The position numbers and the translations under genes are program-made. Below are positions 1 to 10,366 of a stretch of 64,000 nt of DNA, piece after piece. The notes beneath the pieces are model-generated. The model was not told the DNA's origin. It did no database searches and worked only from the letters and a program-made list of their open reading frames with translations. Position 1 is the stretch's first letter; each line of letters opens with the position of its first letter. Location of the stretch: positions 49,262,390-49,326,389 of the forward strand of contig NC_068576.1 in assembly GCF_025698545.1 (NCBI RefSeq), written 5' to 3'. This DNA is from Gossypium raimondii (lineage: Eukaryota > Streptophyta > Magnoliopsida > Malvales > Malvaceae).

Positions 1-146
1 TGGATGACATTGCTATATGAAAACATGTTTTAAAACGGTCAGGAGATATCACACTATTACAGGTTATATAATGGCATGTATAGTTAGACTCGTATATGCT
101 ACGTTAGTTTGAGAATCGACTAAACTGCAGCTCTGATACCAATAAA
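1..146 (-). mobile_element. Leader of a minus-strand LTR retrotransposon (element continues off the left edge)
   Basis: At 130–141 the + strand reads gctctgatacca, the reverse complement of TGGTATCAGAGC, the usual plant primer-binding site for initiator tRNA-Met. It lies five bases from the TGTAACACCC boundary at 147. The element therefore runs on the minus strand, with its 5' LTR at 147–5494 and its internal region leaving the window to the left. Positions 1–129 would be untranslated leader; I see no coding sequence there. Ty3/Gypsy membership is inferred from LTR style, since no pol is visible. Confidence 0.75.
130..141 (-). other. Primer-binding site, tRNA-iMet type
   Basis: On the minus strand this reads TGGTATCAGAGC and follows the 3' end of the 5' LTR after a five-base spacer, as expected for priming of minus-strand DNA synthesis. 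It fixes the orientation of the element and of all LTRs of this family in the window. Confidence 0.8.
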
Positions 147-1036
147 TGTAACACCCCTAACCCGAATCTGTCGCCGAAACAGGATTATAAAGCATTACCA
201 AAGTTTACAGATCAATTAATCAGACATTTTATATAATATAGCATTCATATCAGAAATCAATAGAAATCAAACATATTGTCCCTTATATGAGCCATCGAGG
301 CCCAAGTACACGTTAGAAACAAGTCGGGACTAAATCGGGCACTCAAAAAAAATTTTAAAAAATTTTGAAATTTTTCAAAGTTGTAAGGGACACACGGTGT
401 GGCTAGGCCGTGTGGGCATTTAGAATAAGGACACACAACCGTGTCCTAGCCCGTGTCCATGCCCATGTAACTCTCTGACTTGGGTCACACGGCCAAGTCA
501 CACACCCGTATGCTAGGCCGTGTTGAGCATACTAACTTGTGCAATTTAAATATACAGGACACATGCCCGTGTGGACAAAAATAAGTTATTTTCAAGCCAC
601 ATTTCTCACCCAATTTGGTACCAACCTAAACACAACAATTTGCATATCAACAAGCCATAATAAGGCATTCAAATCAAGCCAAAATCAAATCTTAAACATG
701 TATTATCACAACATACAACCAATATGCCCTTAGGCATCTCATATGACAACTTAATAACATGTCAACCAAATGTCCAAATTTACCTAGATATTCAAATGCA
801 TATATGCATAATCGTACCAAATATACTATTTGGTACCAATTATCAATATATCTATAAGATTTCCTTCATTCAACCATACCAAACACACATTGAATATGAT
901 AAGGCCACATATATATACACATCAAAATATATCAAACACAAGTTATTCAAATGGCTAGTCTCAACAAAATCCTTATATGCCAAAATTGGCCAAATTAACC
1001 TATACATGCCATTATAACCGAAATTAATTTGCTAAA

Positions 1037-3756
1037 TGTAACACCCTTAACCCAAATTCGTCGGCAGAATAGGGTTATAGAGTATTATCGAAGTTTACAG
1101 ATTAATTAATCAGACATTTCATATAATATAGCATTCATATCAGAAATCAATCGAAATCAAACATATTGTCCCTTATATGACTCATCGATGCCCAAAATAC
1201 GTGTTAGATTCAAGTCGGGACTGGATCGGGTAGTCAAAGAATTTTTTAAAAAACATTAAAATTTTTAAAGTTGCAGGGACACACAGTCGTGTGACTCACA
1301 CGGTTAATAGACACGCCCGTGTCTCAGTCCATGTGGGCATTCGAAATAGGGACACATGGCCATGTCCCAGCCCGTGTAACTCTCTGAATTGAGTCATATG
1401 GCCAAGTCACATGCCCGTGTGCTAGGCCGTGTTGAGCATACTGACTTGCATAATTTTAAAGATACAGGGAACACACGACTGTGTCACCTGAGACACACGC
1501 TCATGTCTCTACCCGTGTGGACGAAAATAGGCCATTTCCAAGCCATATTTCTCACCCAATTTGGTACCAACCTAAACACAAAAGTTTGCACATCCACAAG
1601 CCATATCAAGGCATTCAAAACAAGTCAAAATCAAGTATTAAACATGAAATATCACCACATCCAACCACATCCAACCAATATGCCCTTAGGCACCTCAAAC
1701 GACAACTTAAAGACATGTCAACCAAGTATCTCAACTTACCTAGATGGCCAAATTCATGTATGCATATTCAAACCACATTTTACTTTCTTTCACTCTACCA
1801 AATCAAACACATAACAGATATGATAAAGTCACTTATATACACATCAAAATATATCAAACACAACCCATTCAATTGGTTAGTCTCAACAAAACCCTTATAT
1901 GCCAACATTGGCCAAAGTAACATATACATGCCATTATAACCGGAATTAATTTACTAAAAGTAGCAAAAGAGCCGATGGATAATGTGAAATAGCTCTGACC
2001 AGTTTCCAACCCGTACGAGCTTCTAAATTACTATAAAACATGGAAAATAATACAAAGTAAGCATTTAAGCTTAGTATGTTTATATAATACGAAATTTAAC
2101 TTACCATATATCCATACAATAGGTAAGTAAACATAACATATCTCAACCAATTTGGCCAAAAGCCTAAACACATGATCACCGACATATTAGCCATGAAAAT
2201 CACATATAAAATCCAACACACATGTTTGAATTCATCAAATAATCACATTTCATGTATTTTATGTATATACCGGTAATAGTTCATATCAAACTCATATGAT
2301 TTTATAACAAAACTATGTCCACTGAACCATTTAAAATATCGTTAGATACACAAGTGGTACACACGATGTGTACTGAACTGTAATCTGTCACTTCATATTC
2401 ATGTATGCTTATACGAGCTGTAAACAATAAGCTCTTTCGAGCTGAATAGCGAGAAGCTTATGCGAGCTAAATAACGGGAAGCTCATGCGAGCTGAGTATT
2501 GGGAAGCTCATAAGAGTTGTGGTGTGTCCGCAACACATGTAGGACCCCAACCAAATCGGTAACCCTAATGACATGTCATTTGTATCCTACGAATTTCATA
2601 AGGTTCAAACGGGACTTAGTAATCGTTGAATATACAGCCGATATTTATTCATGGCAATTGTACAATTCAAAAAAAAAATTCAATTTAACACATATAAATG
2701 TGCAATTTAATTACATGAACTTACCTCGACGAGTTTATGTAGATACGAAGGCAATTAATTCGATATTTTTCCTTTGCCTCGATCTAACTCCGTACTAGTT
2801 CTAATCGGATCTATACGAATGAATTTAACTCAATTCAATATAATTCATATTCAAGTTAATCCAACAACACATTTTTGGACAAATTACTATTTTACCCCTA
2901 TACTTTTAATTTATTACAATTTAGTTCCTAGGCTCGGAAAATAACTTTCATGCAATTTAATCCTTACACAAGTCTAGCCGATTTTTATACATATTAATAG
3001 TAGCCCATATTTTCATAAAATTCACAATTTTACCATAAATTTATCATCTTTTCAATTTAATCCCTAATTGATAATTTCATCAAAACTCTCTTTACAAAAG
3101 TTGTTTATCTAACAACAACATTTCATTTTCTATCATAAAATTTCATAATTCAAGCATACTCATCAATGGTAAAACTCTAATACTTTAACGATTTTGCAAA
3201 TTAATCCCCAAGTTAGCTAGATTAAGCTATTACGATCTCGGATACATAGAAATCATTAAAAACGAGACAAGAATACATACCTAACTAAGCAAAACAAGCT
3301 AGCTAATATTTCAACCTTCCATGGCTAGGTTTCTTTCTTTTCTTCTTTTTTTTTTTTTGGTAGTAGATGATGATGATAATAGATTTTTTATATTTAATAT
3401 CACTTAATTCATTAATTTCCAAAATTACACTTAATAATTCATTAAATTTCCAATGATGACTATTCATGCTTAACCATAAGGATTTTAATGGTCTATTTAT
3501 CATATAAGGACCTCCAATTTAAAATTGTATAGCTATTTAATACCTTTAGCTATTAGAACTCAACTTTTGCACTTAATGCAATTTAGTCCTTTACATCAAA
3601 TTAGGTATGTAAACGGTAAAATTTCTTAATAAAACTTTTATACGGTATTTCTATCATACTATAGACCATATAATATTAATAAAAATGAATTTTTTCGACT
3701 TCGGATTTTTGGTCATGAAACCACTGTTCTTATTTCATTGAAAACAGACTGTTACA
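1037..3756 (-). mobile_element. Solo LTR (2720 bp) inserted in an LTR of the same family, TSD CTAAA
   Basis: It has the same termini as the outer LTR (TGTAACACCC at 1037, TGTTACA ending at 3756) and the same orientation. It is flanked by perfect five-base direct repeats CTAAA at 1032–1036 and 3757–3761. The reconstructed empty site (gctaaaagtacc) matches the uninterrupted equivalent inside the inserted copy at about 1952–1965 (actaaaagtagc), which confirms the insertion point. No internal retrotransposon sequence remains, so this is a solo LTR left by LTR–LTR recombination. Confidence 0.9.
2410..2525. repeat. Tandem palindromic repeat in LTR (GAGCT…AGCTC units)
   Basis: Four or five degenerate units of roughly 30 bases carry the core gagctgaataacgggaagctc, in which GAGCT and AGCTC can pair. 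A shorter version occurs at the equivalent place in the outer LTR (about 4205–4295). Confidence 0.75.
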
Positions 3757-4204
3757 CTAAAAGTACCAAAAGAGTTGATGGATAGTGTGAAATAGCTCTG
3801 ACTAACTTTCAACCCGTACGAGCTTCTGAATTACTATAAGACACGAAAAATAACATAGAGTAAGCATTTAAGCTTAGTAAGTTCATATAATTCGAAATTT
3901 AACTTACCATTTATTCACATTTAAGGTAAGCAAACAAATATATCCAAACCAATTTGGCCAAAAGCCTAAACACATATCCTCAACATGTTAGCCATGTAAA
4001 TCACATAAAGGATCCAACACGCATGAATGAATTCATCAAGTAATCACATTTCATGAGTTTCATGTATATACCGTAATAGTTCATATCGAACTCGTATAAT
4101 TTCATAACAAAACTGTTCCCATTGAACCATTTAAAATATCGTTGGATACACGGGTAGTACACCCAAGGTGTACTGAACTGTAATCTGTCAATTCATATTC
4201 ATAT

Positions 4205-4295
4205 ATGCTCATACGAGCTGTAAACGTGAAGCTCCTCTAAGCTGAATAATAGGAAGCTCATGCGAGCTAAATAACGGGAAGCTCATAAGAGCTGT
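4205..4295. repeat. Tandem palindromic repeat in outer LTR, short version
   Basis: This is the same GAGCT…AGCTC unit as at 2410–2525 but with about three units, showing that copy number varies between LTRs of one family. Confidence 0.65.
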
Positions 4296-5494
4296 GGTGT
4301 GTCCGCAACACATGCAGGACCCCAACCAAATCGGTAAACCTAATGACATGTCATTTGTATCCTACGAATTTCATAAGGTTCAAACGGGACTCAATAATTG
4401 GTGGATATGCAATCGGTATTTATTCATGGCAATTATACAATTCACAAAAAATAAATCAATTTAACACATATAAATGTACAATTAAATTACATGAACTTAC
4501 ATCGACAATGTACGTAGATATGAAGGCAGCTAATCCAATATTTTTCCTTTGCCTCGATCTAACTCCGTACTAGGTCTATTAGGATCTATACGAATGAATT
4601 TAACTCAATTCAATACAATTCATATTCAATTTAGTCTAGCATATATTTCAAAGAATTACTATTTTGCCCTATACTTTTAATTCATTACAATTTAGTCCCT
4701 AGGCTCGAAAAATAACTTTCATACAATTTAATCCTTAATCAAACCTAGTCAATTTTTATACATTAGCATCCAATATATTTCATAAAATTCACAGTTTTAC
4801 CATAAATTTATCATCTTTTCAATTTAATCCCTAATTGATAATTTCATCAAAATTCTCTTTATAAAAGTTATTTATCTAACAACAACCTTTCATTTTCTAT
4901 CATAAAATTTTATAATTCAAGCATACTCATCAAATACTTTAACATTTTTGCAAATTAATCTCGAGCTAGCTAGATTAAGCTATTACGATCTCGCAAACAT
5001 AAAAATCATCAAAAATTGGACAATGATACATACCTAATTGAGCATAAGCTTGCTAATATCTCAAGCTTCTATAGCTAGGGTTTTTTTTTTTTTTATGTTT
5101 GGTGGATGATGATGATAATAGATTTTTTTTATTTAATATAACTTTATTCTTTAATTTCCAAAATTAACCTTAATGTTTCATGAAATTTCCAATGATGACT
5201 ATTCATGCTTAACTACTAAGCATTTTAATGAGTTAATTACTATATAAGGACCTCAAATTTCAAATTCTATAACTATTTAATACCAATAGCTATTAGAACT
5301 CAACTTTTGCACTTAATACAATTTAGTCCTTTTCATCAAATTAGGTATGTAAACGGTAAAATTTCTTGACAAAATTTTAATATTGTATTTCTATCATACA
5401 GTAGAACATAAAATAATAAAATAAATTTTTCTCCAACTTTGGATTTGTAGTCCCGAAACCACTGTTCTGATTTCACTGAAAACGGGTTGTTACA

Positions 5495-6239
5495 CCTTAT
5501 GCCTTTATGAAGAAAATATAAATGTTACCTTTGCTAGTTGACTAATATAAAAAAATTATCCAGTTAAAATTTCTAATGTGTTTATAATTCTAATTTATGA
5601 TAAAAATGTGTTTGAGGATCAAATTGATTTGTAAATGTAGAGAGTTAAATTTGTTGAGTTATTTAAAATTAGGATCAAATTAATAAAATGGGTAGGTATT
5701 AAAGACTAAATGCATTACTATACCAATTAAAAATAAAAGACATATCATCATCATTTTCGTTAATGATTTAAAGGAAAGGAACTAAAACAGAATCGACTGA
5801 AAATGCGAATGACAAAATTGAAAGTTTTTGTAGTTTTGTGACTAGAACATAAACATTCTAATATTTGTATCATCATCATATAATATTAGTGTTGCATAAT
5901 TCCTATTGGTAATCATGAGGTGTGGTGTGATAGTTGCTCACCTATCTCTTAACCATGAGGTCGGGCGTTTGATTCTTACCCATAAATATAAAGCACATTT
6001 CATGGTCAACCATTTATCTCTTCAGTATAACTTATATTTTTTCTTTACACACTTCTATTTTGCTAAGTCCCTTAATTTTTTTTATTTCATGTGATTAGAT
6101 GAAGGACAGTTGATTTTGTTTTATAAATAGAGCAAAATAGAGAAGTGAAGCTCATGAAATTATAGTACTAAAATATTATTACATCAATCTAAACAAACTT
6201 CACCTAAAATATGGTTTCAAGTTGTATGAGTTTGTACTA
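5495..6239. other. Intergenic AT-rich stretch with a tRNA-derived SINE-like patch
   Basis: There is no gene. The only structured part is about 5905–6000, annotated separately. The rest is AT-rich sequence with short lysine- and isoleucine-rich chance frames. Confidence 0.5.
5905..6000 (+). repeat. tRNA-derived SINE-like sequence
   Basis: The run contains a box-A-like segment (gatagttgctcacc) and, about 30 bases on, a box-B-like segment (gcgtttgattctta, compare GGTTCGANNCC), the spacing of an internal Pol III promoter. It does not fold as a full tRNA by eye and I could not define an A-tail or target-site duplication, so the ends are approximate. It could also be a decayed tRNA pseudogene. Confidence 0.4.
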
Positions 6240-7735
6240 ATATATTAACTTGGGGTTTTTTTTACCTAAATAATACAAAAAAATTAAAAAAATACTAAAA
6301 TGGTACAAACATTTTATTATGTACCAAAATGGTACAAATAGTAGTGGAGGGACTGCCACAGGTGGCACCAATGGTGCCAGTGGCAGAGGCGGCACCAAAG
6401 GTGCCACTGCCACAGGCGGCACCCCCTTTATTCGTATTTTTCTTATTTTCGAATTTTTTTTATAAAAAATAGTATTAAAAATAAAATACCGAAAAAATAT
6501 GTTTATGAAAAAATAAAATACGAAAAGAAATAAAAAATGAAAATAGTATATTTACTGAAAGTAATAAAATCGAAAAAGGAAAAATCTGAACAAAGGGCCA
6601 AAATAAGGGTTTTCACTAAATTTATATAAAAACATACTAAAATAATAGATTTCAAACATTATGTACTAAAATAATATAAAATAATAAAATCGAAAATAAT
6701 ATATTTTTGAAAGTAATAAAATCTGAAAATAAGAAAAATACGAACAAATGGCCAAAATGAGGTTTTTACTAAATTTATATAAAATACACTAAATTAATAC
6801 ATTTCAAACTTTATGTAATAAAATAATATAAAATAATAAAATAGTATTAATTTAGTGTGTTTGAAATGTATTAATTTAGTGTGCCTTTTATATAAATTTA
6901 GTAAAAACCCTCATTTTGGCCATTTGTTCGTATTTTCTTATTTTCGATTTTATTACTTTTAAAAAATATACTATTTTTGTTTTTTATTATTTTTATTATT
7001 TTATTACATAAAGTTTGAAATGTATTAATTTAGTGTTTTTTATATAAATTTAGTAAAAAACCCTCATTTTGGCCATTTGTTCGTATTTTTCTTATTTTCG
7101 GATTTTATTACTTTCAAAAATATACTATTTTCATATTTTATTATTTTTATATTATTTTAGTGCATAATGTTTGAAATGTATTATTTTAGTGTGTTTTTAT
7201 ATAAATTTAGTAAAAATCTTCATTTTGGCCATTTGTTCGTATTTTTCTTATTTTCGGATTTTATTACTTTCAAAAATATACTATTTTCGTATTTTATTAT
7301 TTTATATTATTTTAGTACATAATATTTGAAATGTATTATTTTAGTGTGTTTTTTTATATAAATTTAGTGAAAAACTCTTATTTTGGCCCTTTGTTTAGTA
7401 TTTTTGTTTTTTCCAAATTTTATTACTTTCAGTAAATATACTATTTTTGTTTTTTATTTCTTTCCGTATTTTATTTTTTCATAAACATATTTTTTCGGTA
7501 TTTTATTTTTAATACTATTTTTATAAAAAAATCTAAAAATAAGAAAAATACGAATAAATGGGGGGTGCCACCTGTGACTGTGCCGCCTCTGCCACTGGCA
7601 CCATTGGTGCTGCCTGTGGCAGTCCCTCCACTACTGTTTATACCAAAATGGTACATAATAAAATGCTTATACCATTTTGATTTTTGATTTTTATTTTTTT
7701 GTATTATTTATGTAAAAAACCCTTAACTTGGTGTA
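6240..7735. mobile_element. Foldback (long inverted-repeat) element with tandem-repeat arms
   Basis: The two ends are inverted copies. The left end (about 6245–6425: a gggttttttttacc-like stretch, then tggtacaaa, then a GC-rich gtggagggactgccacagg block) reappears reverse-complemented at about 7560–7725. The symmetry axis is near 6840. The right arm holds four copies of a roughly 155 bp unit (the motif ttttggccatttgttcg or a variant at about 6914, 7067, 7222 and 7381); the left arm holds two copies on the other strand (about 6597 and 6749). Glycine-, alanine- or proline-rich open frames here are reads of the GC-rich block. No transposase is present, so it would be non-autonomous. RNA from it could form a long hairpin. 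Confidence 0.75.
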
Positions 7736-10366
7736 GATTGACAACCATTAATAAATATAAATATTACATGTGAGAGGTAGATGTCAAAATAGCTTTTTGT
7801 TTCTGCTCTTCTGTCTTCCTCTAAGTTTGATAGTGCCTGTCTTCTCAAGGCTAGGGCTTTTGTCTTTTGTTTCTATTGGAGGAGGAATATTTTTGTTTAA
7901 ATTTTTAATTTTAATGAAAATATCTAGTTATTACACTTCGGTTTTTATTTATTTATCAAAATAGACTATATATTAAAAATCAAAATTCGATACAAAGAAA
8001 AACTATAGGTATCAATTTCAACTGTGCCTCCATATAAACAGGGGTTTTTACAGACACAAAATAAGATTCCCGACCTTCTTGTTTTTAATAAGTATAACGT
8101 TTGGGAGGTAAAGACAACTTTTTGTTAGTTGCCATAGACAATGCCAATTATTACAACACAAAATATGGGGTGGTTTGCTATGATAATTTACATTGTGAGG
8201 ATGCGAAAAGCAATTAAGATAAAGGTGATTCACACCATGAGAGTGTGAAGAGCTGCTAGGAAGATGGTGATTTACACTGTGAAAGGTGCGGAGTTATCAT
8301 ACTAAAGATAAAATGAGATTGTGGGATGAAATTTTAATAGAGTAAGGTTGTTTGTGTTTTCTTATCCTCTTTACCCTAATGATAAGAGGATATATTTATA
8401 GAGAAATCGAGGCTAGGCATAAATTCTAGTTAGATCTGTCCAAGGGTCGGGTTTGGATAAGGATTTTTGCACTTTTGAACTAGCCTGAATTCAATTTATA
8501 TAATTAAAAATATTTTTTAAATTAAAATCTTATTATAAAAGATATAAAATAGCAATTGAAAATTATGTTTTTAATATTTTATTAATTTTTAAATACTAAA
8601 ATGATTTTTTTAAATAGACCGAGCCAACCCAAAAATAAGCTTACGCTTGAAAAATATTTTAAAATAGAGTCTTGACCCAATCTATGGGCATCTCTAACCC
8701 CGGCCACTTGGATTCTCCTCGTAAGTGCAATGATAGAGTGGCATGTGTCAACTTAGGACACTATTAAAGTAAATATGCGAAGTTAGATGAAATACTTCTC
8801 TTCTTTATATATATAAAACATTATCCGATCAAACTTTGAAAAATTTAGTTTGACATAGATGGGGAATGAATAGGATAAGAAATCGTAAGTTTTGCTTTTA
8901 AATATCATTTTAATCGATATGAAGTAAATATAAAAAGAGTAGCTAAAACAAAGTGAACATTGAGTTGGGCCCCCCAGTGAAAGAGCAAAACGAAGTTCAA
9001 AGAAGAGTTTCGATGAAAACCAGTGAGTTGGAGCAATCTTTGTCCCCAAATTTGTAAGCATGATTTGTAAGCCTTCTACCACCGTGTTTTTGGTTTTAAT
9101 TTCTTATACAGACATCATGGCCCCATGCATTCCGCATTGTTTCTTTGTCCTCTTGCTCGAATTTGCTAATGGTCGGACAACCTCTTTCATGCCTTTCATT
9201 TCATTCCACCCCTTTCTTCTTTATATTAATATATTTTTCATTTATACATAAAGCTTGTCGTCATCTGATAATGAACAAAAAAAAAAAACCAAGTATTAAA
9301 TGTTAGATTTTGGATCACATGTTTATAAAATGCTACCAGTTGGAGATGATTTATGTTAGGTTAAGCTATTAAGAAACTTGTCTGGTTCAAGTTTTGAGAA
9401 TAAAAAATAAACATCCCATTTAAAATCCGACCCAGCTTGATTCTACTTAATACCAGACATCCACAGCATCTGAATATCGTTTATCGACCATGCAACTGAA
9501 CTCCAGAGTAAGGTCTTTGTGCTCTCTTCATATTTACGAATATACTAAATTTTATTTTAAAGAAATTATTAAATTGTTAATAAAAATGTATAATATTATT
9601 TTCTTTTACAAAACTATGTGAAGAGTTGTTAAATGAGAAATAGTAGATACAATGATAAAACCACCCCCCAAACTAAAAAATGAGAGTCAGTTGCAGATAT
9701 GATTGTATGTCCGACTTAAATCCATGTTAGATTGACATTTCTTTTCTTATATTCAAAAGATTATACATCCATAATCATGTTCGACAAAGTGTTAAATAGT
9801 TCAAAATAAATAAATTTAAAGTTGAGGAAATATAGTTAGTTACCCAGAAGTATAAACTAAATGGATAACACAAATTATTGGGGTTTTCCTATAAAAAAAA
9901 AAGTTGAATCTTGGATGCAGAGGGACGTCAGATCTGGACATCAGCAAATTACAGAACATGAAGTCCATAATTATGACAACAGAATGAATGCACAACCACC
10001 ACAACTACTCCAACAAGCTTTGGCTCTTCATTTTCAATAAAATACATGTGTCAGACTCCCGAATCTAACACATATTCATATATAAATACCGCATATGATT
10101 ATTTAAATATATGGAAAAACTTTAAAAAAGAAAAAAGAAAAAAGCATAACAATATCCAACATTTACCCCAAATCTGAATAACATGGACAAAAAGGATTAC
10201 TATGGAACTTTTTCATAAAGAACTGCTACTGCTGTCACTTCAGAAGTCTTTCGAAGCCTTGTGAAGAAACTCACGTTTATAACAAGTTGCTAGAATGTGG
10301 ATGATCAACTCGTCCATTACTGGTTGAATGCCCTTTCCTTCTCACCCTAATCCCTCTTATGATATT
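7736..10366. other. Intergenic region downstream of the kinase gene
   Basis: I find no gene. At 8170–8300 there are three degenerate repeats of about 45 bases (gtgatttacactgtga and variants). At 8380–8400 an AT-rich TATA-like run (atatatttatagag) sits in LTR-like sequence. At 8445–8700 there is a decayed copy of a repeat rich in gggtcggg- and aacccaa-like motifs, also seen at 24720–25270. Part of 10150–10366 should be 3' UTR of the kinase gene. Confidence 0.4.

Larger units (their letters stand above)
147..5494 (-). repeat. 5' LTR of the left-edge retrotransposon, split by a second LTR of its own family
   Basis: The + strand begins TGTAACACCCCTAACCC at 147 and ends TGTTACA at 5494. The real LTR is 147–1036 plus 3757–5494; 1037–3756 is an inserted LTR of the same family. 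The first part matches 1037–1956 and the last part matches 1954–3756, giving the order P1-[P1-P2]-P2. The outer LTR alone is about 2.6 kb. Short open frames inside it are chance frames. The target-site duplication cannot be tested because the other end of the element lies outside the window. Confidence 0.85.

Noticed and set aside
539-1939. Several open frames of 60–150 codons at the left edge
   Set aside because: They lie inside LTR sequence, are repeated in the duplicate LTR with different frames, and match no domain.
6237-6422. Proline-, alanine- and valine-rich open frame (and a glycine-rich one at 7471–7656)
   Set aside because: Both are reads of the GC-rich inverted-repeat block of the foldback element; no start context, no domain, and the same block gives different proteins in each arm.
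8783-9082. Minus-strand open frame of 99 codons
   Set aside because: No recognisable domain, low-complexity Phe/Tyr/Ile/Lys-rich end, no splice or promoter support.
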